Assembly: GCF_020177265.1 (NCBI RefSeq)
Contig: NZ_JAIVMC010000005.1
Coordinates: forward strand, 308,445 to 372,444
Length of the DNA stretch: 64,000 nucleotides
Reading direction: 5' to 3'
Source: Pseudooceanicola marinus
GTDB lineage: Bacteria > Pseudomonadota > Alphaproteobacteria > Rhodobacterales > Rhodobacteraceae
This document shows, piece by piece, positions 53,074 through 62,991 of the stretch (the stretch's first letter is position 1; every line of letters starts with the position of its first letter). Below the pieces are notes generated by a model. It saw only the letters and a program-made list of their open reading frames with translations, made no database searches and was not told where the DNA came from. The translations under genes and the position numbers were made by a program.

Positions 53074-53591
53074 GTCTCGGCGGTGGCCGGAGCGGGCAGC
53101 TCGGCGATCAGCCGGGACATCAGCAGATCGGCCAGCATGGTGACGATGCGCGCCCGTGCCGCACGGCCCGCCGCCTGTGTCGCGACGGTGGAGCCGGTGG
53201 CGGAATAGCCGGTGAAGTTGGTCACCTGGCCCTCGGTCAGCAGGGCGCCGGAGGCATCGCGCAGCTTGTAGTTCAGATCGCCCGAGACGCGGAACCGCGT
53301 TGTGTCGTTGGCCGCGTTCACCGCCAGCCGGCTTTCGGAGATCCGCAGGGTCAGCTCCAGCGCGTAGTCCGCCGATCCGGCCCGGCCGAGGCGCTGTTCC
53401 AGCTCCCGGATGAGCAGGTAGCTTTCCTCGGAGTTGGGATCGGGCAGAAGAGTGCGGCCGTGCAGGCGCGAGGCGGCGCCGCCCGGCGCATAGGCCGGGG
53501 AAAAGCCGCAGGCGGCCAGCCCCGCCAGCCCGAGACCGGCGAGGGATTTCAGCACGTTGCGCCGCGCGAGGCTGCTTTTAGACAACGACAT
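53070..53591 (-). CDS. lptE: LPS-assembly lipoprotein LptE
   Basis: A 173-residue outer-membrane lipoprotein that plugs LptD for LPS export. A basic N-terminus ([19 protein letters not shown]) is followed by the lipobox LAAC and a mature start [10 protein letters not shown], and the beta-strand pattern matches the family ([48 protein letters not shown]). It overlaps leuS by 14 bp at its 5' end and holA at its 3' end, so expression is tied to that operon. Confidence 0.92.
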   Translation of the reverse strand: MSLSKSSLARRNVLKSLAGLGLAGLAACGFSPAYAPGGAASRLHGRTLLPDPNSEESYLLIRELEQRLGRAGSADYALELTLRISESRLAVNAANDTTRFRVSGDLNYKLRDASGALLTEGQVTNFTGYSATGSTVATQAAGRAARARIVTMLADLLMSRLIAELPAPATAET

Positions 53592-56145
53592 TCACGATCC
53601 GCCCGGGGACGACGATGACCTTCTTGGGCTGGGCCCCGTCCAGCGACCTGACGACACCATCGCTGGCCAGGGCCAGCTTTTCAACCTCTGCCTTGTCCAT
53701 GTCCTTGGGCACGGTGATCTCGCCCCGGCGCTTGCCGTTGACCTGGATGGGCAGGGTGACGGTATCCTCGACCAGCATCGCCTCGTCCGCGACGGGCCAG
53801 GGGGCGTTGGCAATCAGCCCCTCGCCGCCCAGGGTCGCCCAGATTTCCTCCGCCAGGTGCGGCGTCATCGGCGACATCAGCTGTGCCAGGGTCAGCACCG
53901 CCTGTTTCTTTGCCGCGCCGGAAGCCTTGGACTTCTGGATGGTGTTGGTGAAGCCGTAGAGTTTCGCGATGGAGGCGTTGAAGCCGAAGCTTTCGACGCC
54001 CAGGGTCACGTCGCGGATGGCCTTGTGCACCTCGCGCAGAAGCGCGGTGTCATCGGCCTCGGTGCCCGTGGCGGTTTCGTCCAGCTCTGCCGCCAGGCGC
54101 CAGACGCGGGCCAGGTGTTTGCTGGCCGCCTCGGCGCCCGCGGCGGTCCATTCCACGTCGCGTTCGGGCGGGCTGTCGGACAGCACGAACCAGCGCGCGG
54201 TATCGGCGCCGTACTGACCGATGATCGCCACCGGGTCGACCACGTTGTTCTTCGACTTGGACATCTTGGCGGAGGGGATGATTTCGACCTCCGTGCCGTC
54301 CTTGAGGAAGCCGCGGCCGTCGCGCAGCTCGACATCTTCGGGGTAGTGGTAGACCGGGCGGCCCTCGGCGGTGCGGGTCTGGTAGATCGCGTGGGTCACC
54401 ATCCCCTGCGTGAAGAGCGCGTTGAACGGCTCTTTCGACTTCTCGGGCAGGTGGCCACAGATATTCATCGCCCGGGCGAAGAAGCGGGAATAGAGCAGGT
54501 GCAGGATCGCGTGTTCGATGCCGCCGATGTACTGGTCGACGTTCATCCAGTATTCGGCCTCGGCCATGTCGGTGGGCGTGGTGGCGCGCGGCGCGGTGAA
54601 GCGGGCGAAATACCACGACGAATCGACGAAGGTGTCCATCGTGTCGGTTTCACGCTTGGCGGGCGCGCCGCAGGCGGGGCAGGCGCAGTCACGCCAGGTC
54701 GGGTGCCGGTCCAGCGGGTTGCCCGGGATGGAGAAGTCGATCGGCTTGCCGCCCTCGTCGTAGGGCAGTTCGATCGGCAGGTTCTCTTTCTTCTCGGGCA
54801 CCACGCCACAGGCGTCGCAATGGACGACCGGGATCGGGCAGCCCCAGTAGCGCTGTCGCGAGAGGCCCCAGTCCCGCAGGCGGAACTTGGTCACGCCCTG
54901 GCCGATGCCCTTGGCCTCGCAGAACTCGACCGTGGCGTCGATCGCCTCGTTGCCGGTCATGATGTCCTCGCCCGCGACCTTGCGGATGAAACGCACCTTG
55001 TCGGGCTTCGGCGGCACATAGGCGCCCTTGGCCGGGTAGTCGCCCTCGACCGGTTCGAACACCGGGGTGATCGGCAGATCGTACTTGCTGGCGAACTCAT
55101 GGTCGCGCTCGTCATGGGCCGGCACGCCGAAGATGGCGCCGGTGCCGTAGTCCATGAGGATGAAGTTGGCGATCCAGACCGGCAGCTTCCAGTCGGGGTC
55201 CAGCGGGTGGGTCACGGTCAGCCCAGTGTCGAAGCCCAGCTTCTCGCCGGTCTCGATGGCCTCTTCGGTGGTGCCGCCCTTGCGCGCCTCGGCGCAGAAC
55301 TCGGCGACCTTGGAATCCTTGGCTTCCAGCGCCTTGGCCAACGGGTGGTCCGGCGAAATGCCGACGAAGCTGGCGCCCATCAGGGTGTCGGGGCGGGTGG
55401 TGTAGACCTCGATCTGTTCGAACCCTTCGGCGGGCGCGGTCAGACCCCAGGAGAATTGCAAGCCGCGCGACTTGCCGATCCAGTTGGCCTGCATCGTCTT
55501 CACCTTGGCGGGCCAGTCGTCGAGACCGTCCAGCGCGGTCAGCAGCTCATCCGAGAAATCGGAGATCTTGAAGAACCACTGGGTCAGCTCGCGCCGTTCC
55601 ACCAGCGCGCCGGAGCGCCAGCCGCGGCCGTCCTCGACCTGCTCGTTGGCCAGCACGGTCATGTCGACCGGATCCCAGTTCACCACCGCGTTCTTGCGGT
55701 AGACCAGGCCCTTTTCCATGAAGTCGAGGAACATCGACTGCTGCTGGCCGTAATACTCCGGATCGCAGGTGGCGAACATGCGCGACCAGTCGAGGCCGAA
55801 ACCCAGGGGCTTCATCTGTTCGACCATCGTGTCGATGTTGCCGTAGGTCCAGTCCTTGGGGTGGCCGCCCGACGCCATGGCGGCGTTTTCCGCCGGCATC
55901 CCGAAGGCGTCGAAGCCCATGGGGTGCAGCACGTTGTGCCCCGTCGACATCTTGTAGCGCGCGATCACGTCGCCCATCGTGTAGTTGCGCACGTGGCCGA
56001 TGTGGATGCGGCCCGAGGGGTAGGGGAACATCTCCAGCACGTAGTACTTCGGCTTGTCGCCGTCGCGGGTGGCGCGGAACACCTGGGCGTCGTCCCAGGC
56101 CTTCTGCCATTTCGGTTCGATCTCGGCGGCGGAATAGCGCGACAT
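53578..56145 (-). CDS. leuS: Leucyl-tRNA synthetase
   Basis: Charges tRNA-Leu in the cytoplasm. The 855-residue class Ia enzyme has [15 protein letters not shown] (HIGH), the editing domain near [17 protein letters not shown], the zinc-type region [18 protein letters not shown] and [10 protein letters not shown], and the KMSKS loop [14 protein letters not shown]. The start at ATG 56145 ([14 protein letters not shown]) is the family start; the frame upstream is an open stretch without coding character. It heads leuS-lptE-holA. Confidence 0.97.
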   Translation of the reverse strand: MSRYSAAEIEPKWQKAWDDAQVFRATRDGDKPKYYVLEMFPYPSGRIHIGHVRNYTMGDVIARYKMSTGHNVLHPMGFDAFGMPAENAAMASGGHPKDWTYGNIDTMVEQMKPLGFGLDWSRMFATCDPEYYGQQQSMFLDFMEKGLVYRKNAVVNWDPVDMTVLANEQVEDGRGWRSGALVERRELTQWFFKISDFSDELLTALDGLDDWPAKVKTMQANWIGKSRGLQFSWGLTAPAEGFEQIEVYTTRPDTLMGASFVGISPDHPLAKALEAKDSKVAEFCAEARKGGTTEEAIETGEKLGFDTGLTVTHPLDPDWKLPVWIANFILMDYGTGAIFGVPAHDERDHEFASKYDLPITPVFEPVEGDYPAKGAYVPPKPDKVRFIRKVAGEDIMTGNEAIDATVEFCEAKGIGQGVTKFRLRDWGLSRQRYWGCPIPVVHCDACGVVPEKKENLPIELPYDEGGKPIDFSIPGNPLDRHPTWRDCACPACGAPAKRETDTMDTFVDSSWYFARFTAPRATTPTDMAEAEYWMNVDQYIGGIEHAILHLLYSRFFARAMNICGHLPEKSKEPFNALFTQGMVTHAIYQTRTAEGRPVYHYPEDVELRDGRGFLKDGTEVEIIPSAKMSKSKNNVVDPVAIIGQYGADTARWFVLSDSPPERDVEWTAAGAEAASKHLARVWRLAAELDETATGTEADDTALLREVHKAIRDVTLGVESFGFNASIAKLYGFTNTIQKSKASGAAKKQAVLTLAQLMSPMTPHLAEEIWATLGGEGLIANAPWPVADEAMLVEDTVTLPIQVNGKRRGEITVPKDMDKAEVEKLALASDGVVRSLDGAQPKKVIVVPGRIVNVVV

Positions 56146-56315
56146 GTCTGGCCCTTTGGTGGTCTGGCGGTGATCGGTCTTAGGTCTCGGGGTTTGGCGC
56201 GGTTGATATTGCGCGGGGCGCGCAGGGTCCAGCCCTTTGCGCAAAGGGGCCGCGGCCACGGCTTTTCAAGGCCGGCGGCGCGTGGTTCACTGGCACTGTT
56301 TCCGGAGTAAGCCCT

Positions 56316-57578
56316 TTGAACATCCTTTTCATTCACCAGAACTTTCCCGGCCAGTTCAAACACCTCGCCGTGGCGCTGGCGGCGCGGGGCCATTCGGTGA
56401 CCGCGCTGACCCTGCGGGTGAAGGAACCGGCCACATGGCGCGGAGTGCGGGTGCTGCCCTACACCATCCAGCGCAAGGGCGGGCAGCAGTTGCACCCCTG
56501 GCTGGTGGACATGGACAGCAAGGTGACCCGGGCCGAGGCCTGTTTCCATGCCGCCCGGCGCCTGCGAGAGCAGGGCTATCAGCCCGATGTCATCATCGCG
56601 CACCATGGCTGGGGCGAGTCGCTGTTCCTGCGCGATGTCTGGCCACGCGCCCGGATGGGCATCTATTGCGAGCTCTATCACCTGGCGGGCTACCCGCATC
56701 TGGACTTCGACCCGGAATTCCGCGGCCGGGACGAGGCGATCGAGCCGCTGCGCATCCGGATGAAGAACCTCAACAACCACCTGCATTTCGACATGGCGCA
56801 GGCCGGGATTTCGCCCACCCGGTTCCAGGCGGATACCTTCCCCGGCACCTTCCGGCCCGAGATCTCGGTGATTCACGACGGCATCGACACCGGCCAGGTG
56901 AAGCCCGACCCGGAGGTGCGGTTCGAGCTGGAGGAGGGCGGGCGCGTCCTGACCCGGGACGACGAGGTGATCACCTTCGTCAATCGCAACCTCGAACCCT
57001 ATCGGGGCTACCACATCTTCATGCGGGCTCTGCCCGAGCTGTTGCGGGCGCGACCGAAGGCCCAGGTGCTGATCACCGGGGGCGACGGCACCTCCTACGG
57101 GGCGAAGCCGCCCGAGGGCAAAACCTGGAAGCAGATCTTCATCGACGAGGTGCGGGACCGCATCCCGGACGAGGATTGGGCGCGGGTGCATTTCCTGGGC
57201 CGCATTCCCTATGCGCGGTTCCTCGACATGCTGCGGCTCAGCCGGCTGCACGTCTACCTGACCTATCCCTTCGTTCTGTCCTGGTCCCTGCTGGAGGCGA
57301 TGGCGACCGAGGCGGCGATCGTGGCCAGCGACACCGCCCCGGTTCGCGAGGTGATCGAGCAGGACCGGACGGGGCGGCTGGTGGATTTCTTCGACCCCGA
57401 GGCGCTGACGGCGGAGATTTGTGCGTTGCTGGAGGACCGCGCGGCGCGCGAGAGGCTGGGCCGGGCGGCGCGGGCGCATATCCTGGAAAACTACGACCTG
57501 GGCCGAATCTGCCTGCCGCGGCAGATCGACTGGGTGGAGCGGCTGGCCGCGATGCCGGCCCCGCCGCTGCCGGAGTAG
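56316..57578 (+). CDS. Glycosyltransferase family 4 protein (TTG start)
   Basis: A 420-residue GT-B glycosyltransferase. N-terminal ILFIHQNFPGQFKHLAVALAARGHSV is the family-4 donor-side signature for a subgroup with IHQNFPGQF; the C-terminal glycosyl transferases group 1 domain has VLITGGDGTSYGAKPPEG and the E-x7-E-like line LLEAMATEAAIVASDTAPVREVIEQDRTGRLV. The only suitable start is TTG at 56316 with GGAG 9 bp upstream. The sugar substrate is unknown; its position beside leuS does not help. Expected to act at the inner membrane face on envelope or secreted glycans. Confidence 0.92.
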   Translation: MNILFIHQNFPGQFKHLAVALAARGHSVTALTLRVKEPATWRGVRVLPYTIQRKGGQQLHPWLVDMDSKVTRAEACFHAARRLREQGYQPDVIIAHHGWGESLFLRDVWPRARMGIYCELYHLAGYPHLDFDPEFRGRDEAIEPLRIRMKNLNNHLHFDMAQAGISPTRFQADTFPGTFRPEISVIHDGIDTGQVKPDPEVRFELEEGGRVLTRDDEVITFVNRNLEPYRGYHIFMRALPELLRARPKAQVLITGGDGTSYGAKPPEGKTWKQIFIDEVRDRIPDEDWARVHFLGRIPYARFLDMLRLSRLHVYLTYPFVLSWSLLEAMATEAAIVASDTAPVREVIEQDRTGRLVDFFDPEALTAEICALLEDRAARERLGRAARAHILENYDLGRICLPRQIDWVERLAAMPAPPLPE

Positions 57579-57612
57579 GGGCGACAAGGCTGCAGTGCCT
57601 GACACCTGGCAA

Positions 57613-57646
57613 GCAAAAGGGGCGGCGCCCGATGGGCCCGCCCCTT
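57613..57646 (-). terminator. Intrinsic terminator of the DUF3576 gene
   Basis: On the minus strand AAGGGGCGG-GCCC ... GGGC-(bulge)-CCGCCCCTT forms a long stem with one bulged base, followed by TT. It lies about 26 bp after the stop codon and could also act on the convergent glycosyltransferase transcript. Confidence 0.75.
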
Positions 57647-57672
57647 GCTGTCTGTCTGATCCGCTGTCCGTC

Positions 57673-58140
57673 TCAGAACCGGCGGTCGCTCACGCGCAGT
57701 TGGCGAGCGCGGGTCAGGATCGCATCCTCGACCGCCCGCTGGGTGCCTTCCGCGACCGGGCTGCCGCCACGGGTCTGGATCGACACGTTCAGGGAGCGGG
57801 CCTCCAGCGCGGGATCGGAGATGTAGACGGTGGCACGATAGGCGCGGCCGCCGCCCGGGGGAGTGCCGTAGCCGAAGGTGATGACGCCGGTGAAGGGGTC
57901 GATCTGTTCGACGGGCAGGAAGTTCAGCACTTCCAGCGAGGCGTTCCACAGATAGCGGTTCACCGCGACCTTGGTGCCGTCGTCGCGCTGGTTGAACAGG
58001 TCCCAGATCGTTTCGCGCTGGCGAATCTCTTCCATCGGGGTCGGCCCGGGCTGTGCATTGTCGCCACAGGCGACCAGGGCCATCAGGCTGGTCACGGCCG
58101 CAGCGCGAGCCACGGTTCGGATTGCGCGAGAAGAAATCAT
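57673..58140 (-). CDS. DUF3576 lipoprotein
   Basis: A 155-residue lipoprotein: basic start MISSRAIRTVARAAAV, lipobox LMALVAC, mature GDNAQPGPTPMEEIRQRETIWDLFNQRDDGTKVAVNRYLWNASLEVLNFLPVEQIDPFTGVITFGYG. This is the DUF3576 family of alphaproteobacteria; function unknown, presumably outer-membrane associated. It converges with the glycosyltransferase gene. The 350-bp gap to the porin gene lies upstream. Confidence 0.88.
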   Translation of the reverse strand: MISSRAIRTVARAAAVTSLMALVACGDNAQPGPTPMEEIRQRETIWDLFNQRDDGTKVAVNRYLWNASLEVLNFLPVEQIDPFTGVITFGYGTPPGGGRAYRATVYISDPALEARSLNVSIQTRGGSPVAEGTQRAVEDAILTRARQLRVSDRRF

Positions 58141-58353
58141 GCTTCGGCCCCGTTGTGATTGGTCCCTCCCGATCTACCGAAGCCGTCCTTCATGAGCAAG
58201 AACCTTTAAGACGCGGCATTTTTCCTGCGCGGGCCCGCTCCTGTTAAAGAAAGATGCCCGCGCGCGCCCGCGTGAGGGGCGCGGGACCGGTAAGGCGTGC
58301 GCGCGCAGAATTCCGGCGCCTGACATGCGCTGCCGACTGTCACTGTGGCAGAG
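58141..58353. other. Intergenic region upstream of the DUF3576 lipoprotein and porin genes
   Basis: No gene is supported here. A CTTTAA (58203-58208) and TTAAAG (about 58245-58250) pair flanks a GC-rich stretch, and a CGCG-rich hairpin-prone segment runs from 58258 to 58310. These may belong to the promoter of the lipoprotein gene; nothing definite can be said. Confidence 0.35.
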
Positions 58354-58381
58354 TTGCACCAATCCCCCGCGCCATTATCTG
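58354..58381 (+). promoter_or_regulatory. Candidate promoter of the porin gene
   Basis: TTGCAC (58354-58359) and TATCTG (58376-58381) with a 16-bp spacer, about 110 bp before the porin start, which would leave a leader of about 100 nt, as is common for porins. Confidence 0.35.
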
Positions 58382-58490
58382 GCCGCCATTCGGTGTTCTT
58401 GCAAAGAGACGGCAAAAAGAGCGAAAGACCTTGGCATACCCAATGCGGATTCTCCGTTTTGGGGCAGACTGAGAAACCGAGGGAAAAACT

Positions 58491-59447
58491 ATGAAAAAGA
58501 TTCTCTTTGCGACGACCGCCCTGGTCGCTACCGCAGGCTACGCTTCCGCTGACATCACCGTCACCGGTGGCGCCAACATGGGTGTGAAGTACGTTGAAGA
58601 TCGCGCCGCTGGCGAAACCTTCCTGTACAACGAACTCGACTTCAACATCGTCGGTTCCGGCACCACCGATTCCGGCATCGAGTTCGGTGCATCGATCGAC
58701 CTCGACGCTTCGCTGACCGACGAGTCGGCCTCGCAGGACCCGGGCTCCTTCGACCCCGAAGCCTACGTCTCCTCCGGCGGCCTGACCCTGACCATCGGTA
58801 CCCTGGACGGCGTGTCCGACCCCTTCGGCCTGCCCGACATCGGCTTTGACGGCGTTGGCGTTGACGACGTTGCAGAAGACCTGATGGGCGGCGCTCTGGG
58901 CGTGAAGTCCGGCGCAAACGTCATGGTCTCCTACACCTTCGGTGACTACAACTTTGCCGCCGCCCACGATGGCGACGACAACTGGGGTGTGTCGTTCGAC
59001 GGTTCGGTGAACGGCTTCACCTTCGGCATCGCCTACGAAGAAGCCAACGACATCACCTTCGACTCGGTGACCTTCTTCGGCACCACCTTCCCGACCGAAA
59101 CCATCGACGTGAAGTCCACCTGGCTGAACCTGGGTTACTCCTTCGATGCCTTCACCGTTGGCGCCTTCTACGTCGACATGGACATCGACATGACCGAGAT
59201 CGGCTACTTCGGCGACCCCGACGTTGACCTCGGCTCCTCGAGCGAAGAAGGCTACGGCCTGTCCGCTTCCTACACCGCCGGCGACCTGACCGTGACCGGT
59301 GTCTGGGCTGACAGCTCCACCGCAGACGACGCCGCCTACGGCATCGACGCAGCCTACGACCTGGGCTCCGGCCTGGTCCTCAAAGGCGGCGTGGCTTCGG
59401 TCAACGACGGCACCAACGCCGACCTCGGCGTGATCATGTCCTTCTAA
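58491..59447 (+). CDS. Porin
   Basis: A 318-residue outer-membrane beta-barrel with signal peptide MKKILFATTALVATAGYASA and alternating strand pattern, acidic turns and a C-terminal phenylalanine (DLGVIMSF) required for assembly. ADITVTGGANMGVKYVED is the usual porin opening of Rhodobacterales general porins. The protein is strongly acidic and lacks Cys. Codons are AU-relaxed compared with neighbours (for example GCA, GTT, GAA), as expected for a very highly expressed gene. It is followed by a strong terminator. Confidence 0.94.
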   Translation: MKKILFATTALVATAGYASADITVTGGANMGVKYVEDRAAGETFLYNELDFNIVGSGTTDSGIEFGASIDLDASLTDESASQDPGSFDPEAYVSSGGLTLTIGTLDGVSDPFGLPDIGFDGVGVDDVAEDLMGGALGVKSGANVMVSYTFGDYNFAAAHDGDDNWGVSFDGSVNGFTFGIAYEEANDITFDSVTFFGTTFPTETIDVKSTWLNLGYSFDAFTVGAFYVDMDIDMTEIGYFGDPDVDLGSSSEEGYGLSASYTAGDLTVTGVWADSSTADDAAYGIDAAYDLGSGLVLKGGVASVNDGTNADLGVIMSF

Positions 59448-59470
59448 TAGACCCCACGGTCTATCAGATG

Positions 59471-59506
59471 GGGAAGGGCGAGCTTCGGCTCGCCCTTCTT
59501 GCTTTT
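59471..59506 (+). terminator. Intrinsic terminator of the porin gene
   Basis: GAAGGGCGAGC, loop TTCG, GCTCGCCCTTC: a perfect 11-bp stem with a UUCG loop, followed by TTGCTTTT. Confidence 0.88.
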
Positions 59507-59595
59507 CGGGCCCTCGCTTCGGCGGGGGTCTTTTCTTTTGGCGCGCGCTGGTGTTCCTATGCCGGCAATTCCGAACGACCCGCCAGGAGGCCCCC

Positions 59596-60255
59596 ATGTC
59601 GCTGTCAGAGATCCGCACCCGCATCGCCAAGGCCTGTGACGAGGCCGGGCGCGACGCCTCCGAGGTGACGCTGATCGCCGTGTCCAAGGTGCAGCCCGAC
59701 GACCGGGTGCGCGCGGTGCTGGATGAGGGTCACCGCGTCTTCGGTGAGAACCGGGTGCAGGAGGCGGCGGGCAAATGGCCCGGCTTCCGTGAGGACTATG
59801 ACGGGATCGAGCTGCACATCATCGGGCCGCTGCAATCCAACAAGGTGCGCCAGGCGATGGAACTGGCGCAGTACATCCATTCGGTGGACCGCCCCAAGAT
59901 CGCCCACGCCATCGCCCGCATCGCGGATGAGACCGGCGCCTGTCCACGTCTTTTCCTGCAGGTGAACACCGGCGAGGAGCCGCAGAAGGCCGGCATCCTG
60001 CCGGGGGAGGCCGATGCCTTCGTCAAGGAATGCCGGGACCTGTCGCTGCCGGTCGAGGGGTTGATGTGCATCCCCCCCGTCGAGGAGGAGGCCAGCCTGC
60101 ATTTCGCCCTGCTGGCCAAGATCGCCGAGCGCAACGGGCTGACCGGCCTGTCGATGGGCATGTCCGGCGATTTCGAGAAGGCGATTTCCTTCGGGGCGAC
60201 TCACGTCCGGGTCGGATCGGCCATCTTCGGCGCTCGCGAGACCTCCGCAGGCTGA
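59596..60255 (+). CDS. YggS family pyridoxal-phosphate homeostasis protein
   Basis: A 219-residue PLP-binding protein of the YggS/PROSC family, a TIM-barrel fold thought to buffer PLP. LIAVSKVQPDDRVRAVLDEGHRVFGENRVQEA holds the PLP-type Lys and the FGENR signature; HIIGPLQSNKVRQAM, LQVNTGEEPQKAGI and LSMGMSGDFEKAISFGATHVRVGSAIFG complete the family. The start at ATG 59596 has CAGGAGG upstream. Single gene between the porin and the GltS-like gene. Confidence 0.95.
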   Translation: MSLSEIRTRIAKACDEAGRDASEVTLIAVSKVQPDDRVRAVLDEGHRVFGENRVQEAAGKWPGFREDYDGIELHIIGPLQSNKVRQAMELAQYIHSVDRPKIAHAIARIADETGACPRLFLQVNTGEEPQKAGILPGEADAFVKECRDLSLPVEGLMCIPPVEEEASLHFALLAKIAERNGLTGLSMGMSGDFEKAISFGATHVRVGSAIFGARETSAG

Positions 60256-60383
60256 ACCCTGCGGCGGCGCAGGGCGCGCCTGGCGGGAACCGGGTTTGCG
60301 CGGCGCTTGTCCGGTTGCAGGGCGGGCCGGGTTCTGGGCAAGGTGCGGCCAAAGGCAAGCGCAGCATCCAGGAGCGGCCCCAA

Positions 60384-61925
60384 ATGGATTTCATCGCCCC
60401 CTTCGTCGAATGGCTGGTTTTCATCTTCGTCATGGCGATCGGCCTTGGCATGCTGGCCATCGTGGTCATGTTCCTGCTGGACCTGGGCCAGCGCGAGGAT
60501 GCCATTCGCCGCAACTATCCGGTCATCGGACGTTTCCGCGGCATGTTCACCAAGCTGGGGGAGTTCTTCCGCCAGTACTTCTTCGCCATGGACCGCGAGG
60601 AGATGCCCTTCAACCGGGCGCAGCGCGACTGGGTCTACCATGCCGCCAAGGGGCTGAGTAACACGCTGGCCTTCGGATCCACCCGCAACCTGTCGATCCC
60701 GGGCACGCCGATCTTCGTCAATGCGGTCTTCCCGCCGCTGGATGACCAGTTCGCCGCAACCAAGCCGATGGTGATCGGCCCCCACGCCCGTCACCCCTAC
60801 AACGCGCCGTCGATCTTCAACATCTCCGGCATGTCCTACGGCGCCATGTCGCGCCCGGCGATCGAGGCGCTGTCGAAGGGCGCGAAGAAGGCCAACATCT
60901 GGCTGAACACCGGGGAAGGGGGCCTGTCGCCTTATCACCTGGAAGGGGGCTGCGACCTCGTCTACCAGATCGGCACGGCCAAGTTCGGCGTGCGCGACCA
61001 TGACGGCAACCTCAGCGACGAGAAGCTGCGCGAGATGGCGGCGAAGCCGCAGATCAAGATGTTCGAGCTGAAGCTGGCGCAGGGCGCCAAGCCCGGCAAG
61101 GGCGGCATCCTGCCCGCCGAGAAGATCGACGAGGAGGTGGCCCAGATCCGCGGCGTGCCCATGGGCAAGCCCGCGATCAGCCCGAACCGACACAAGGAAA
61201 TCGACGATTTCGGCGACCTGCTGGACATGATTGCCCATATCCGCGAGGTGACGGGCAAGCCCGTGGGCTTCAAGACCGTGATCGGATCTTCGGACGCCTA
61301 TGAGGAGCTGTTCGAGATGATCGTCGCGCGCGGCCCCGAGGCGGCGCCCGATTTCATCACCGTCGACGGCGGCGAGGGGGGCACCGGCGCCGCGCCGATG
61401 CCGCTGATGGACCTGGTGGGCATGCCCCTGCGGGAGGCGCTGCTGCGGATGACGGACATGCGCGACCGTTTCGGCCTGCATGACCGGATCCGCATCATCG
61501 CCAGCGGCAAGCTGGTGAACCCGGCCGACGTGGCCTTCGCCATCTGCGCGGGTGCCGATTTCGTCGTCTCGGCGCGCGGCTTCATGTTCTCCATGGGCTG
61601 CATCCAGGCGCTGAAGTGCAACAAGAATACCTGCCCCACGGGGATCACCACCCACGACCCGCACCTGCAGCGCGGGCTGGTGGTGCAGAAGAAGTACAAG
61701 GGCGTCGCCAACTACGCCCGCGGCATCGTCGGCGAGGTGGAGATGATCGCCCATTCCGTCGGCGTGGCCGAGCCCCGCCAGATGCGCCGCCGCCACGTGC
61801 GGATGGTCATGGCCGATGGCAATTCGGTCGTGCTGCGCCGTCTGCGCCCCTCGGTGGAGGATGCGGCCGCCATTCCCGAGGCGAGCAAGACCGCCGAGAC
61901 CCCGGTGGAGGCCCCCGACGCCTGA
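60384..61925 (+). CDS. Membrane-anchored FMN-binding glutamate synthase-family protein
   Basis: A 513-residue protein with an N-terminal transmembrane helix (FIFVMAIGLGMLAIVVMFLLDL) and a GltS-type FMN barrel: ISGMSYGAMSRPAIEALSKGAKKANIWLNTGEGGLS, ITVDGGEGGTGAAPMPLMDLVG and IRIIASGKLVNPADVAFAICAGADFVVSARGFMFSMG. The 3Fe-4S cluster line CIQALKCNKNTC gives C-x5-C-x4-C exactly as in glutamate synthase, but no glutaminase domain is present. Electron donor and substrate are unknown. It is followed by a strong terminator. Confidence 0.93.
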   Translation: MDFIAPFVEWLVFIFVMAIGLGMLAIVVMFLLDLGQREDAIRRNYPVIGRFRGMFTKLGEFFRQYFFAMDREEMPFNRAQRDWVYHAAKGLSNTLAFGSTRNLSIPGTPIFVNAVFPPLDDQFAATKPMVIGPHARHPYNAPSIFNISGMSYGAMSRPAIEALSKGAKKANIWLNTGEGGLSPYHLEGGCDLVYQIGTAKFGVRDHDGNLSDEKLREMAAKPQIKMFELKLAQGAKPGKGGILPAEKIDEEVAQIRGVPMGKPAISPNRHKEIDDFGDLLDMIAHIREVTGKPVGFKTVIGSSDAYEELFEMIVARGPEAAPDFITVDGGEGGTGAAPMPLMDLVGMPLREALLRMTDMRDRFGLHDRIRIIASGKLVNPADVAFAICAGADFVVSARGFMFSMGCIQALKCNKNTCPTGITTHDPHLQRGLVVQKKYKGVANYARGIVGEVEMIAHSVGVAEPRQMRRRHVRMVMADGNSVVLRRLRPSVEDAAAIPEASKTAETPVEAPDA

Positions 61926-61956
61926 CCTGCGGCCCGGCCTCGACCCACTGCTCACT

Positions 61957-61993
61957 CGACGCCCGCGCAGTCTTCTGCGCGGGCGTTTTGTTT
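61957..61993 (+). terminator. Intrinsic terminator of the GltS-like gene
   Basis: ACGCCCGCGCAG, loop TCTT, CTGCGCGGGCGT: a perfect 12-bp stem followed by TTTGTTT. Confidence 0.9.
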
Positions 61994-62088
61994 CAGGCCA
62001 TTGCCGCAGCTGTGAGCAGGGGTCATTTTGAGGAAACCGGAAGGGCTGCTACCTCGTACCTTAAGGGAGAGACATGAGGAGACCCGCA

Positions 62089-62991
62089 ATGCGACGCAGC
62101 TGGACGACCCCCCTGACCGAAAACGACGTGACCCCCGAATCCGTCTACCTGAACCGGCGGACGATCCTGGCCGGCATGGCGGGGATGGGCCTCGGCTCCA
62201 TCGCCGGGCCGGCCCTGGCCGCGCCCGAGGGCCTGCGGCCCAACGACTTCGAGGACATCACCAACTACAACAACTATTACGAGTTCGGCACCGGCAAGGA
62301 AGATCCGGCCCGTTACGCCCACAACCTGACGGTCGCCCCCTGGTCGGTGGAGATCAACGGCATGGTCGACCGCCCCGGCACCTACGGGCTGGAGGACATC
62401 TTGAAGGGCAAGACGATCGAGGAGCGGATCTATCGTCTGCGCTGTGTCGAGGCCTGGTCGATGGTCATCCCCTGGAACGGGTTCGAGCTGCGCACGCTGC
62501 TGGATCAGGTCGGCGTGCAGTCGGGGGCGAAATACGTGGCCTTTGAAACCGCCCTGCGCCCCGACGAGATGCGCGGCGTATCGCGCCGGGTGCTGGACTG
62601 GCCCTACCGCGAGGGGCTGCGCCTCGATGAGGCGATGCATCCGCTGACGATCCTGGCCACCGGCGTCTATGGCCGTGACCTGCCGAACCAGAACGGCGCC
62701 CCCCTGCGCCTGGTGGTGCCGTGGAAGTATGGGTTCAAGTCGATCAAGTCGATCGTGCGGATCACCCTGCAGGAGGAACAGCCCTATACCTCGTGGAAGG
62801 ATGCCAACCACCGTGAATACGGCTTCTATTCCAACGTGAACCCGGAGGTCAGCCACCCGCGCTGGTCACAGGCCAGCGAGAGGGTGATCGGGGGCGGTCT
62901 GCGCTCTCGCCGCGACACGGACATGTTCAACGGCTACGGGGAAGAGGTGGCCAGCCTCTACTCCGGCATGGACCTGTCGCAGAACTACTGA
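62089..62991 (+). CDS. msrP: Protein-methionine-sulfoxide reductase catalytic subunit (molybdopterin)
   Basis: Periplasmic molybdoenzyme that repairs oxidised methionines in envelope proteins. The 300-residue protein has a Tat signal (NRRTILAGMAGMGLGSIAGPALA), the Mo-ligand Cys in RLRCVEAWSMVIPWNGF and the conserved VPWKYGFKSIKSIVRI. Two ATGs compete: 62089 with GAGGAG 7 bp upstream, and 62074 with GGGAGAG upstream; I prefer 62089 because the family starts shortly before LTENDVTPESVYL. Its last bases overlap msrQ. Confidence 0.94.
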   Translation: MRRSWTTPLTENDVTPESVYLNRRTILAGMAGMGLGSIAGPALAAPEGLRPNDFEDITNYNNYYEFGTGKEDPARYAHNLTVAPWSVEINGMVDRPGTYGLEDILKGKTIEERIYRLRCVEAWSMVIPWNGFELRTLLDQVGVQSGAKYVAFETALRPDEMRGVSRRVLDWPYREGLRLDEAMHPLTILATGVYGRDLPNQNGAPLRLVVPWKYGFKSIKSIVRITLQEEQPYTSWKDANHREYGFYSNVNPEVSHPRWSQASERVIGGGLRSRRDTDMFNGYGEEVASLYSGMDLSQNY

